NCBI RefSeq assembly: GCF_033473495.1
Contig: NC_088943.1
Location: 124,001-188,000 of the forward strand
DNA from: Cercospora beticola
Taxonomy: Eukaryota; Ascomycota; Dothideomycetes; Mycosphaerellales; Mycosphaerellaceae
Direction of reading: 5' to 3'
DNA length: 64,000 nt
Positions 25,079 to 35,863 of this stretch are shown piece after piece. The notes below the pieces were generated by a model, which was not told the DNA's origin, did not search any database, and saw only the letters and a program-made list of their open reading frames with translations. How positions within the stretch are numbered: the first letter of the stretch is position 1; each line of letters begins with the position of its first letter. The position numbers were made by a program, and so were the translations under genes.

Positions 25079-25948
25079 CTGGCCACTTGGCTTCTTGTGG
25101 TTGGCTGCGATAAGTTCATGACACGGTATCTCGCATTAGCATTGTGTTGACGTCGCCAAAAGCTTCGTCCTCGTGCGACAACGGTTTACAGCCGCAATGT
25201 GTACTTGCCTGGAAGGACACTGTCAATAGCATTTGTGTCGTCCCTGTTTGCTCTGCACGTGTAGCCTCTCTGCATTCATGGCCTTGCCGAGTGGTCGCTG
25301 TACCTTACCCTGTCTCGAATTCACTGTTTCAGTTTCACGGCATGACAACTTGTCGAGGTGTGCATCCATCCGGACGCAAGTGTCTCCGCGCACCGTGCGT
25401 CTCGGCACGCATGGAAGGACGTTACCTGGCGTAGGATTTTCAGCTGCATAGCATAATTATTCCGGGCAAGAGCAAGGTAGAGATCGCGTGCGACAACCTG
25501 AGCAAGGACAGGCACGGAATAAGCGCGGATGACCCACCCCAAAGCCACCACCCCAGCCTCCTCATCATTTCTACTTCGCTAACCGATACATGCTATACTC
25601 GTCGTCGTCCGTGTGGCTGGGGTCCGCACTGATGAGAAGAGCAGGATACCTGGAATTCGCAAAGCATATATGAAGCGAATGCGGAAGATAGGGTGAATTC
25701 CTTGAGCTTCTAATCGTGTCTCTGCTCTATCAGAATCCCCGTAGAGTGTACTGAGTCTCGGGAGTCTAAGCCGAGAATTGTTCCATCATAGCTTTTACAA
25801 GAACTGATTAGATCGACCGGCATACGAGACAGCTTTAGACAATCGTTGCACTCGATAACAACCATCTCGATGATGCGTGCTTCTTGCGACAGCATCTCGC
25901 TACGAAATATCGAAGGGCTCTTTCCTTTCCTCTGCCTCTCGCATACCT
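25079..25948. other. No gene supported
   Basis: Only short overlapping frames on both strands are present, without domains, signal peptides or a consistent splice pattern. It separates the collagen-like gene from the secreted cysteine-rich gene, which also lies on the minus strand. Confidence 0.4.
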
Positions 25949-26504
25949 TCACTGCCACTCGCCAGGCGACTTCTGGCACGATAGATCATCACTCGGACGT
26001 CCTCGACACTCGCCAGCCATCTTCCTGCACGGAGAATGATCAAGCGGACCGCCATCGTCACAAGCGTAGAAGCCCAGTGGCGAATACGCTACAATCCTAT
26101 CACCCCAACCTCCGACCTTGACTTTGCAGAGGAACCAATCTTTCCCAGCGTAGGCAGCATAATCAAGGTGAAGCTTACATTTTTGGAACATGAGATAATG
26201 CGTCTTTCCTGGTTTGAAGCCTCGATCACTTCCGTACTGGAACCAGGAATTGCCGCAGCGGTAGCCGTAGTTGCGGGTCACTTTGGGAAAAGGTTAGAAG
26301 AGGTTTCATCGAGGTTCGCGTCGTGGGAGCCTTACCGGTTGGATGCGCATGCAGTAATTTCTCGATATCGGCGACGCATTGTACTAGTTGGGTGGCATTC
26401 CCTTTTTCGCTATCGGAGGACCAAACGCTGACCTTTGGCTTTATTGCTGACGATTGGGCGGCCAAGATGGCGAGGATGAAGGTGTAGAGTCTCGTGAACT
26501 TCAT
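25949..26504 (-). CDS. Small secreted cysteine-rich protein, effector-like
   Basis: Two exons are joined across a 55-bp intron (26281-26335) with donor GTAAGG, a CTAAC branch site and an AAAG acceptor, giving about 166 residues. The N-terminus (MKFTRLYTFILAILAAQSSA) is a clear signal peptide. The mature protein has eight cysteines, in the contexts VQCVAD, YRCGN, QKCKL, FLCKV, YACDD, SPCRK, GECRG and LSCQK, an even number that would suit four disulfides. It also has a Trp/Tyr-rich centre. I recognise no named family; an Ecp2/Hce2-like or other apoplastic effector fold would suit the size and cysteine count. Its place in a gene-poor region next to a RIP island is typical of effector genes. The splice join restores a single frame, which supports the model. 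Confidence 0.72.
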
Positions 26505-27150
26505 CTTGGGCGATGAGTGTAGCTGGCGAATTTGCGCTGCTCAGGTCATGAAAGTTCAATAGGATGGCGTAAAATCGGGAAATGTAGATGGAAAGCTCAA
26601 AAGTATTCGCAGCTCTTGACGACTGTTATCGCATTTAAAAGTTCAGAGAGAGACATTTTCTTCGGTGAGTTTTGAAGCCGCTTTACACCACTCTCATTCA
26701 CTCCTCCTGTTAAGAGTGCGCTGCTGCGCCACTGCTGTTGAGTCAGACAGATTCTGTTGCGGCCATGTCCAAGTGTGTTGATAGCAACGACTGATCGGGT
26801 CGAGGGCCAGCTTCGGTGGCTCTCACATAGCGGAGTCGGCTCCTAGGCACGAAGAGTGCAGAGCGTTGGAAGAGAGACAGTTCCATAGTCAAAATAAGCT
26901 CCAGTCAGGTAAGCACACGTACCACGGTACATGTGCGGGATGCCCTCACGGAACCTTTGTTGAGATCAAGCAAGCCTCGCGAACTGTGATGCCGATAAGT
27001 CCATGCTCCTTGTGATACGCACCATGCGCATGTGATGTTAGGACCTTTGGGCTTGCGTGTTCGTGTCCGTGAATGGCAGAGCCGGGAATCAAGGACCAAT
27101 GCTGTGTGGTGCTGAAGTCGGGACTGTGGTAATTTGTGCTGTCGAGCAGA
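26505..27150. other. Intergenic, no gene supported
   Basis: This is the upstream region of the secreted cysteine-rich gene and the downstream region of the F-box gene. I see no open frame with recognisable protein features. Confidence 0.4.
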
Positions 27151-27978
27151 TCACAATGAATCAATGTCAAGCTCATCGGCAGGAATATGACCATTCTTGC
27201 CTGTACTGCTCCGCAACCCAAGTTTCTCATTCGCTGTCAAGTCTATAACACCGACGACTACAGTTTTACTGTCGAGTGAGTACTCAAAGCGTCCTTGAGT
27301 CTCTTCTTCGAGAACCTGGATCCTGTCCAGAAGTTCTCCCATAGTCACTCCTGCCTTGTTCTCCACTACACCGTACTTCATTAATGGAGAAGACTCGACA
27401 TAATGATCGTCATCAGTGCGTACACAGCCTTGCTTTGGCACCTGGAATTTCCAACCATATTCTACTCCAGATGCCGGAGGTTGTGTGAGCAACATTTTCC
27501 GCCAGACAGCGAACGCTTCCAGTTCCTAAGGACGGGGAAGAGATATCAAAATGATTGGGGTCCTGCCACATGCGAGATTCCAGTAGACAGCAGGGGTGTC
27601 AGCGATGAAGTACCTAGGGTCATGAAGTCTTGTGATTGCAAGCGGATTGAAACGTCCTACGAGCATCCTCGATTCCTGATACCAACACGTATTGTCTGAG
27701 CCTGTCCGAGCATAACGTCCACTGACATCTGCCTCAGTTGCCGGGACGAGGCTGTACGTTTCTTGGTCAGATCGTCTATCCCGGCAGATGTTCACGTAGC
27801 GTGCTACTGTGCATGCCTTCTCTGGCTTGACAAAGAGTGCTTGCTGCAGCATTTCGCTGCTCTTGACAACTTCCTGCCATAACCTGCACGTCCTTTGTGA
27901 TAGTAGAAGATCTTTTGTCGGCAAAAGGCGCAGGATCGACTCAACTATCTCAGTCGGAAGAGAATCAATCGAGATCAT
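27151..27978 (-). pseudogene. F-box protein gene with in-frame TAG
   Basis: From the ATG at 27978 the protein opens with an F-box (ISIDSLPTEIVESILRLLP, then the W in CRLWQEVV), residues about 3-45. This is the Skp1-binding module of SCF ubiquitin ligases. The frame runs 150 codons to a TAG at 27526-27528 and continues uninterrupted in the same frame for about 125 more codons to 27151. The second half carries WRKMLLTQPPAS, a motif seen near the C-terminus of many fungal F-box proteins. CAG to TAG in CpA context is RIP-like. An alternative is a 63-bp in-phase intron ending at that TAG, but its donor (GTCTAC) is poor. I treat it as a probable pseudogene or a truncated F-box protein. Confidence 0.7.
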
Positions 27979-29296
27979 GGTAGAGAAGTCACGGGTCAAG
28001 CGATTAGTAGTCGCAAGATGCGATTACTTGGACAGGCCAGCTTTAATTCAGTATGGAAAATATGTCAACGTGTGCTGGCTTCGGGAGAGAGTGGCGAGAA
28101 CTCGGCGGCGCTTGCAGGAGGGCTCTCAAGAATCCCATGCAGGCGGGTAAGACTGTTCTTGTCCGCGGGTGTCTAGATGTGGTAGTGGACTTCTTGGTCT
28201 GATAAGACTTTTCTTTGGCGTAAAGCAGAAGTGTGGCTCCAACATATGGTGTCGGTAAAGAATATCTTCGGAAGCCCGGCGAAATAGTTGATCCGACTTG
28301 GCATCTTTGTCGATCTTCACTTCCGTTCCTGCCGTCATCTCCCGAGGCTTTCCCTTCACCTTGTCAGTCATGCAGACAACCTGTTTGCGGCTTAACTTGA
28401 CATTTGAGACATGGACACCCTATCTCGTTCTACACGTCGGAGCTTACATCCTTCATAAGAAAGCCGAATCCCTGCGTGCACGATTATCACGAGAGTGGAT
28501 TCAAGAACCCGCTAGCAAGATAACCTCGAGATCGTGAGAGACACGAAATCTTTTCAGCGTCTGGGGGGATCGCTATTTCGAAATAGAACGCCTGCTACTA
28601 TGAGTCTCCGTACTGCGAGAAACAATACCTTCTCGTCTGCGGATCATCCAGTAGCAAAGAAAAGCGCCAACGCAATGCTCGACAGCCTTCGGTCAAGGCC
28701 TCTTAATAGAACAGCCAGAAAGCGAGCCCTCTTTAATCTGACGGCGGCTCCTCTGTCCATAGCGTTCGACGTAAATACGTCTGTCCCGCGGTCCTTCCCG
28801 CCGGGATGCGGTCCTCTCTCGGCAAATCTTTGACCTACTCCTCCCAGCCGGATACGCTCCGCTATGATCGATTCAAGATAGTGTGTTCCAGACCCTTTCT
28901 GGGACCACATTCCAACACATGACCAAGCCCGGCAGCTGAGATTCTGCCATATATTCGGAAACAGGAGGCTGACCTTTGAGCATGATCAAGTTTACCGTAC
29001 CGATAAGGGCCTTGAGGGCAATGGTCATTGAGCGAGCCAGCATGGCCTCTTGCAGTACCTGCTAACATCGCCACATCTGACAGATTCTTGCCAATGGATT
29101 GGTTACAGGGCGCCTGACAGAGAAGTTCCCACGTAGACGTCGGACTGATGATCACTACCTTGTGCTCATGAGTAGAGTATGACTTTCTCTGGGGATGCTT
29201 AAAGCTCGCGTGCTGCCTCGATTTTTCAAGATCGTATGCAATTGCGCAGCGGACGGAATTGAGCTCATACCATTTACCCTCTTGCACTCCATCAAC
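27979..29296. other. Intergenic, no gene supported
   Basis: Several short frames exist on both strands (for example plus 28534-28833) but overlap each other and carry no recognisable domain or signal peptide. The region holds the promoters of the F-box gene (leftward) and of the secreted protein gene at 29297 (rightward). Confidence 0.35.
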
Positions 29297-30823
29297 ATGT
29301 TTCTCTCGCGCTTGGGCTTGTTGGCCGCGATGCTGACAGCTCACGCTTCCACAGTCTCAGCAGCTAGCAGCACATCGACCAGTAGTGGCGCCCCGACATC
29401 GCCTACCGGGCCGCTTCACAGGATTGACGAAATCTTTGACATTGCGCATAGCTCACATCTGGTGTACCGAGAGAACGTCTGCGACCGATGGTTCACCCCG
29501 CGCCCTGGCAATCGTGCTGAAGGCGAGCTTGTCACACAGTGGGGCAGGATCTGGTTGATGAACGAGGAAGCCATTGATCGTCTGGAGCAGGCTGAGACAG
29601 CAGTCTCACTCATGCGTGCCTTCCTGGGCAATGACATAAGGGAAACGAACAACAAGGCAGTAGACGAGGCAATTGAAGAAGTGTTGCATCAATCTTACGG
29701 TGAATGACACTCTTGCGAGCTCGTGGTCAGGCATGAAATACTGAAACGTTGCAGGAACATACATAAATGTCCAGCGGAAGATGTCAAAACCAGAGAACAT
29801 CAAACCTGCTATTGTGTGCGGCGCGCCCGAGTGGCTCTGGTATGTCGACCTCGACGACATCGCTATCGATGAGAACGGAGTTCTTCGAAGAGGCTCCGAC
29901 GGCCGATACATAACTTTGCGCCAATATGAGAGAAGCAGAGGCAACAGTGGCATGGGTAAACTTTCCCGCAGTCTACTCGCTCATCAACGTAGACTGATCG
30001 TGCGCAGGAGATTACTGGTGGTTCTGGGCAGGTTGGACTCGGATCGGCTACAACTCTGGATACGTGCGCATCCCAAAGCACCAGTTCCTACCGAAGCCCG
30101 ATGGCTCAGCACCTTTTCCGACCTTCCGCACTTCAAACTCACCGATCATGAAGCGCTCCGGATCTGGAGTCACACGCGTAACCGAGTCCGAAGACCTCTG
30201 TGGCGGGAAGACTGGACAGAGATCGTACACCGTGGGCGCTCAGCAGATCCCTGGCAGACCAGAATGGAACCGACAAGTTGCGATCACGATTCTCTGCCCG
30301 TCAAGCTTCACTCAATTTCCCACAGATCTCCGTGAAGGGCCATTCCCGCCAAGACTGCCCGAGGGAGCTCATCTATCGCAGTATGGTATCAATGCGCTGT
30401 CACTGTATCGCAAAATTGTACGAGGTCTCTATCCCACCTGGACGCTACGATTAGTGCGTCGAGCAGCGAGAAACCGGCCCCTGCGCAATCCAAAGTAAGT
30501 CGGACTCACTGAGAAGTCAAAGTTGGTCGTGGAAACTGATGTACTGTAGCTTTCCGGCACGCAGAAGCGCCTGGGAAACATCGCCTAGACATCTCGTCAA
30601 CGACTGCCTGTCTGCGATGTATCTATCCCTCTATGATGTGGCAGCGCCAGCCCTGGAGAAAGCCGAGCATCATTTGGCGTTTCTAAGCCCAGAGAACTAT
30701 ATGTGGTTCGCGCTGGCAGCTTATTATGAGGCGGAGTTGAGATGTGACTTTTCGAATGGAGTCAAGAGACCAAAAGGTAGTCCCATGCAAGATGTGGATT
30801 TGCGAAACGACATAGTTCCATGA
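29297..30823 (+). CDS. Secreted protein, weakly M35 metallopeptidase-like
   Basis: Four exons are joined across three introns of 55, 52 and 55 bp (29700-29754, 29956-30007, 30495-30549), giving 454 residues in one frame. The N-terminus MFLSRLGLLAAMLTAHASTV is a signal peptide followed by a Ser/Thr linker. The core is rich in Trp/Tyr (DYWWFWAGWTRIGYN). The C-terminal SPENYMWFALAAYY resembles the NADxYAWFA region of fungal deuterolysin-like putative peptidases, and ITILCPSSF resembles their xxCPxFF strand. I cannot find an HExxH zinc motif, so it may be a non-catalytic relative or an unrelated secreted protein. The family call is inference; the splice structure is well supported because each join restores the frame. 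Confidence 0.65.
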
Positions 30824-31748
30824 GGTATATGTGCTTCGAGATGTCCGATAGGTGTATGTCGAGGTGGACTTCAGATTCGGAACTGTTTTGGAAATGGTTT
30901 GTAAGGCGGCGTGCAACAAGGAGTGCGCGGGCATTCCTCATCATGTGCATTAGCATACATCTGATCGTGTTGACACGGGGACTTTGTATGGAGGATAGGA
31001 TGCTCATGAAGCTCTACTGGTATGTACTTGGTGCATTCGAGTTATCACAACATTATAATTGGTGATACTGCCTCCACGATCGCTATCCCGATCCGGGACC
31101 ATCTGATTGCATCACTGCCTCCATGATTGCGGGAATCATCGTTGCGAAAGCATCCAAATTTCCGACTGCTAGCGATAGTGCTAAAGTATGTGCAGTCAAG
31201 TTCTCGAGCAGACAAGTACTCGTCTCTGCGTAGAAAGCCCGAAATCTCGATGCATATCATCTGAGGCGGCCGTGTCTCAGATATGTCTCTAAACATAATC
31301 CTATCGCAGAACCATCGCAATACGCAGTGGCCTAGGCATCTGTCGTCTCGTAGAACATGATGGCAGAAGTAGACTCACCCAGTCGTGCACTCAAGAGTAT
31401 CTTCTCGCTCAGAGCGACTCTTATTCGCTCAACGCAGCCGCGACCTCATCATTCCTACCTCTATGGGCTTTCGGGCAGACTGTCACATCTTGATCAATAA
31501 TTTTGAAACATCATAGATTTGTAAACATTAACATTGCAATGAAGACCAAGGTATGAATTGAAATTACGAGCAAGAAGTTGTAGAGCTGACTTGCTGTAAT
31601 TCAGAGAGTCGATACTTTTGCTTTGTCTATTGAGGGTCGTTGCAGTCTTCAAGAGTAAGCGAGTCCTTGCCCACCTGTTCAACTCTCCGGCAATGTACTC
31701 AAGCTCACGATCCACGCCAGAACACTATGTCTACTGTACATTGGCCAC
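30824..31748. other. Intergenic, no gene supported
   Basis: This lies between two convergent genes. Small minus-strand frames at 31045-31320 and 31494-31715 lack recognisable features. The phrase ACTGCCTCCAYGATYGC occurs twice within 31066-31126. Confidence 0.35.
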
Positions 31749-32972
31749 TCATGCGAATTCCTCATGGTCTTGTACTCCTTCTGCGCCAACCGCCACCAGA
31801 GCCTTTCTTGTATACTCTCGTGGATGCATACCGTACCCTCCACTGAGCAGCTTCATCTTGATTCGATAGCGGACGGTGTCTGGATCTGTGTCAGCTGCAG
31901 TGGTCTTGACCACATGCAGAGCAAGAGTTCCAAGAGGGTTGTCGTTGAAGATCGCATTCATCGCCGAAGCTACGGCTTCATCCAGCTCAATAGGCCGAGC
32001 GGCTAGACGAGACTGGAAGTGGTCAACGGTGGTTTCCTTGCACCCGAGATGGCGAAGCATGAGCATTGAAGAGAACTCTGGTGCGCTGAAGTCGCCGTCA
32101 GGGCTGAGTTGCCAGTCAAAGTAGGACGCGACAGCCTCCTCGCAACGACCTACGGTGTTGACAACGACATCGATCCATGCTGTGACCTGAGCGGAGTCGA
32201 GTGTAGAAGGCAGCTGCGCAAAGTCGATGGCCGAGTCAAAAGGATGGCGACCAAACTCTTCTTCGGTGTCATCGCCATCTTCAACGCTCTCTTCTCCGTC
32301 GGACGAGAGTGCCTCGACAGAAAAGATGTCCATAACGTTCGTCAGACTTGGGCAGGCAGTCAAGACATCGTACTGCCGCTCACAGCAATTCATGAACAGC
32401 TCAACTCGATCGTACGTGTGCGCTGCAAACGAGTCAGTAGAATCGATCGAAACAGTCATGCGACAATTCGGCGAAGCGTATAGGAAAGAAGACGGCGCCT
32501 TGCCATCGCTGCCGTCAGAGATGGTCTTTTGGGAATCCTGCAAAAGCTGGAGTACAGCTCCAATCTCGGTATTCATGTCAATGTCGTGGGCACGATTTGG
32601 AAGAATTTCGCTCGAGTTCTCCGCGCTCAGATCAAACAGAGGACTGACAAGTTTGACTCCGCGAAGAGAAACATGAGCTTCATTGACGTCGAGAGAATCT
32701 GCTTCTTCTGCTGTTGGAGTGGCATTGTGATCATAGTAGACGGTCCACTTGTCAGACTCGATTTCGTCATAGTCGTGGCTGCGGAGATCGTTGATGGGAA
32801 CTTGATATGTCACGGCACCTAATGGGCAACACTTGCAGCGTACGATTGCGGCTTCTTTGAGCAGACGGTGAACATGGCCTCGTGCATCTTCGCTGCATCT
32901 CCCTCCTTTGACGGCCTGCGCCAAGACGAGCTGGATCGATAGGCGTACTGTCATGTTCGAGTTATGAGACAT
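31749..32972 (-). CDS. Hypothetical protein, 407 aa, single exon
   Basis: This long uninterrupted minus-strand frame starts with ATG at 32972 and has no intron. I do not recognise a family. Visible features are a CxC pair early on (IVRCKCCPLG), an acidic patch near the middle (SSDGEESVEDGDDTEEE) and a mixed alpha/beta-looking C-terminal half. There is no signal peptide or membrane segment, so a cytosolic or nuclear location is likely. It is divergent from the secreted protein gene at 33711, with about 740 bp between them that probably holds both promoters. Confidence 0.75.
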   Translation of the reverse strand: MSHNSNMTVRLSIQLVLAQAVKGGRCSEDARGHVHRLLKEAAIVRCKCCPLGAVTYQVPINDLRSHDYDEIESDKWTVYYDHNATPTAEEADSLDVNEAHVSLRGVKLVSPLFDLSAENSSEILPNRAHDIDMNTEIGAVLQLLQDSQKTISDGSDGKAPSSFLYASPNCRMTVSIDSTDSFAAHTYDRVELFMNCCERQYDVLTACPSLTNVMDIFSVEALSSDGEESVEDGDDTEEEFGRHPFDSAIDFAQLPSTLDSAQVTAWIDVVVNTVGRCEEAVASYFDWQLSPDGDFSAPEFSSMLMLRHLGCKETTVDHFQSRLAARPIELDEAVASAMNAIFNDNPLGTLALHVVKTTAADTDPDTVRYRIKMKLLSGGYGMHPREYTRKALVAVGAEGVQDHEEFA

Positions 32973-33710
32973 TGTTGCGATGATGGACCAGGCAGTCGAA
33001 CGCTCTTGCTGGGATGAGATTGGATCGGGTTACTGCGTCGTGTCAGGTAGAATCGAATGTTCTTGTGAGCAAGGAATTGTCGATATTTGTTCCTCGCTGG
33101 GCCGTCTTTATCGTCGAGAGACAATGGATATTGTTGTGGATCCGAACAAAGAGTGCAGAGTGAACATCAAAGCTGAGGAGAAAGAATCGATCGGCCCTTC
33201 ACGAACTTGGGTGTGAGCTGCGTAGCTCAGGGTCGCCGTCGCTCGAAGAGGATGTTTCGAAGACAGCCACGCTCGCGTCACTGGTCTCTGTTCACTGGAG
33301 AGAAAAGCGGGCGATGATATCCACCTGATTAGTTCATGAGCCGCACGGTGCTTCCTTTCAGCGATATGATGACAGATTTTGAAGAAATATGCCAGCCCTC
33401 AACGATCCGACAATGTATCAGAGGCGCAGTCTCGGAGAATAAGTTTTGCCTTTGCCGGCGTCCCGTCGTGCTGCTGACGTTCACCGTTTGTCACATGCGT
33501 TGCTTGGCGTTCACTTGCAGCGGTGAATGCACGGGCCAGATTGTGTGATGCAAGACTCATAAACAGCTTTTCGCTACTGCCTCTCGAGATTTTGTTCCCT
33601 CCCTACACCACCCCCGTTCCAGCACCAACACAGCTGTTACCGCTCCCTCTACAACCAAACACCGCCACAGCCGCAAACACAGCACAGCAACAACCCGCGC
33701 ACAATACATC
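32973..33710. promoter_or_regulatory. Divergent promoter region with pyrimidine-rich leader
   Basis: No gene is seen between the divergent starts at 32972 and 33711. The last 120 bp before 33711 are strongly C/T- and CA-rich (CTCCCTACACCACCCCC, then CAACAACCCGCGC) and end in CATCATG. Leaders of this kind are common upstream of highly expressed fungal genes. Exact transcription start sites cannot be read. Confidence 0.4.
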
Positions 33711-34517
33711 ATGCAGTTCTCCGCGCTCATCGTCGGCGCTTTCGCATTCTCGGCTTTTGCAGCCCCTCAGGTATACCATGAGTCACAGACCGTTCCTGAT
33801 GGCGTCGAGCTAACTTCTGCGCAGTCGACTTCCACTTCTCCGTCGACTGAGTTGGCCGTCGCTGTCTCGAGCCTGTCGAGCATCGGCAAGCCACAAGTCA
33901 CTCCCTCGGCTGTGGACATCAGCGACCCATACCCAGACTTCACCGCTCTCATTCGAAACGTGCAAGTCCCAGGCGATGGCTTCGCCCATCTCGCCGACGA
34001 TGGCGTATTCCGCTTCTACGCCCCCAACGGCACTGTCCTCCACGCCATCCCTTTCTCCAACGCTCAGATCCGCTCCCTGCTCGAAATCCGCCCTCCAGTC
34101 TGGGAACCCTACCGCAACGAGCTAGAGCGTATATTCGAGAACATTGATGGCAACACCGTGGACGCTACTGAGCACGACGTCCTCCTTAACCCACCCGTCA
34201 ACCTCAAGCCAGCAGTCTTCGGCGGCCCAGATCACGCAATGCCAGAGCTCGACGCCAAGCTTGAGGATCTGATCAAGACCAAGAAGATCGACGCTACCTC
34301 TGTCGAGCAGAAGCACTTCGCTTTCGCTAAGTCCATCAACATCGGCGAAGACCAGACTGTCGACCCGAGGTTCCAGACTAAGGTCGACCTCAACATGAAG
34401 CCGGGATTGTGGTGCTTGGGTCAGCTCTGCTCCAGCCATGAGGGCTGCCGAATCATGGGCTGTCAGGCTTGCTCCTATGTCGATGCGGTTCTCTCGAAGA
34501 TCAAGGTTTGTTTCTGA
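33711..34517 (+). CDS. Secreted protein with six-cysteine C-terminal knot
   Basis: The protein has 268 residues. MQFSALIVGAFAFSAFA is a signal peptide, followed by a Ser/Thr-rich propeptide-like stretch. The middle is cysteine-free with a beta-rich segment (GDGFAHLADDGVFRFYAPNG). All six cysteines lie in the last 35 residues, with spacing C-x4-C-x5-C-x3-C-x2-C-x11-C (WCLGQLCSSHEGC and onward), and the chain ends in VCF. Such a compact cysteine module at the C-terminus suggests a disulfide-stabilised mini-domain, possibly released by processing. I do not recognise the family. The single exon, good ATG context and CT-rich leader support a real, possibly well-expressed gene. An effector or cell-wall role is inference. 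Confidence 0.78.
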   Translation: MQFSALIVGAFAFSAFAAPQVYHESQTVPDGVELTSAQSTSTSPSTELAVAVSSLSSIGKPQVTPSAVDISDPYPDFTALIRNVQVPGDGFAHLADDGVFRFYAPNGTVLHAIPFSNAQIRSLLEIRPPVWEPYRNELERIFENIDGNTVDATEHDVLLNPPVNLKPAVFGGPDHAMPELDAKLEDLIKTKKIDATSVEQKHFAFAKSINIGEDQTVDPRFQTKVDLNMKPGLWCLGQLCSSHEGCRIMGCQACSYVDAVLSKIKVCF

Positions 34518-35863
34518 GGTGCTGAAACTCGATGGGGGCTTGTAAGATGGCGTTGGAAACAGTCTGGGACTACCACCTACGCGGCTTAGCGACAGACGAT
34601 GGAGCTTAGTGGACTGAGCAGCCGGACTTCCTCGAGAAGTCTCGGCATTGAAAATGGCGCTTGAACGATTGATTTGGTGTCGCGATAAGGCATCAGCGTA
34701 ATCTCGCAGAAAGAACTCTGTGTTGCAGCGTCTGCCAGCAAATATGCGTTCAATCAAATGAATCATGACTACCTTCAATTCTCAATGTATTGATTTTCCC
34801 ATCTTCTCATGAGGTCCATCATGGCCTATAATCGTAGCTGAGCCAAGTTCATCCTTGAGCTTAACAAAGACATTCCTGTTCGAGCGTGGTCTAAACATTC
34901 TTTGTTCGATACAGCACAATCCTAAGCACTCTGCTACCTCCGATGACTGCACATATCGAGCTCAGGATCAACATATCGCAGCTCTGGCAACGTTCGCTCT
35001 TCGCTCAACTCACCATGACACTCGGAATCATCCTCTTTGCCATCGCATTGGCCATGTTGCATGTCCACCTGTTGGCACGACAGGAAGAACGAAGACGAGC
35101 AGCAAGGTTCCGACGGAGCGCGCCGATTCTTCGTTCACGAGGATAAGAGGCCTCCTATCCGTGCGGACGGCATCGGAGCATGCTCAAGACCAGAGTATAC
35201 AGATACGCACGTCTCACGAAGCTGGCGTGACTGGGTCAAGCAGAATCGAAGAAATTCCAGAAACTCGAGCTACAAGAGTGTGCCACCAGATGACTTCGGT
35301 TCGAATTCTCAGATCAAGCACCACAGTACCGATGTCACCCTTGATCGAGATGTCGAAGGTCGAACTGTCGCACGAAATCTCTTTCCATATGGACTCAAGA
35401 TCATGAAAGGCGAGCGTGCCACAATACGATAGCAACGAACGATTGTCTAAACCAGAGCTATGCCTACAATTCCGATATGACTCTGATTCCAAGCATCGGA
35501 ATTCAAATCACGCTGGATTTCTCTCGATGGCTTTGCAGATCGAGAAGTGATGGAACGACATCCTCTCTCCATCGAAAATTGAGGCCACGAAAGTTTGAAC
35601 CAGGAGCAGAAAGCCCGTGTCTCGGCAGGTCGCCACTCTGCCACAACTGTCCAGCATGCATTCTACACGCAGCCGCTCCTGTTAGCTGCGCTACTATATC
35701 ATGAAATAGAGAGGCTCCATCGGCAGAGACAGCATCTCCGCGTTTTCCAGACACACTCCCCAAAGCTCAGACCACCCGTCCTTAGAAAAGTATCACGGTG
35801 GCCTCACCCTATATCCTCTCCCCAGAATTAATCTCTACCAGAATTTCAGCGAGGGTACCCGCG
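34518..35863. other. Intergenic with weak open frames
   Basis: This lies between two plus-strand genes. Overlapping frames at 34855-35432 have mutually exclusive readings. One short frame with a membrane segment is listed separately. No domain is recognisable. Confidence 0.35.
34943..35146 (+). CDS. Possible small single-pass membrane peptide, 67 aa
   Basis: A short ATG-initiated frame encodes an uncharged helix of about 20 residues (TLGIILFAIALAMLHVHLLA) followed at once by a strongly basic tail (RQEERRRAARFRRS). That is the layout of a type II or tail-type membrane microprotein. Nothing else supports it: no family and no clear splice partner. Chance is a serious alternative. Confidence 0.25.
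   Translation: MTAHIELRINISQLWQRSLFAQLTMTLGIILFAIALAMLHVHLLARQEERRRAARFRRSAPILRSRG

Noticed and set aside
34122..34778. 218-codon minus-strand frame opposite the secreted six-cysteine protein
   Set aside because: No signal peptide or domain, and it overlaps a much better supported gene with signal peptide and cysteine module.
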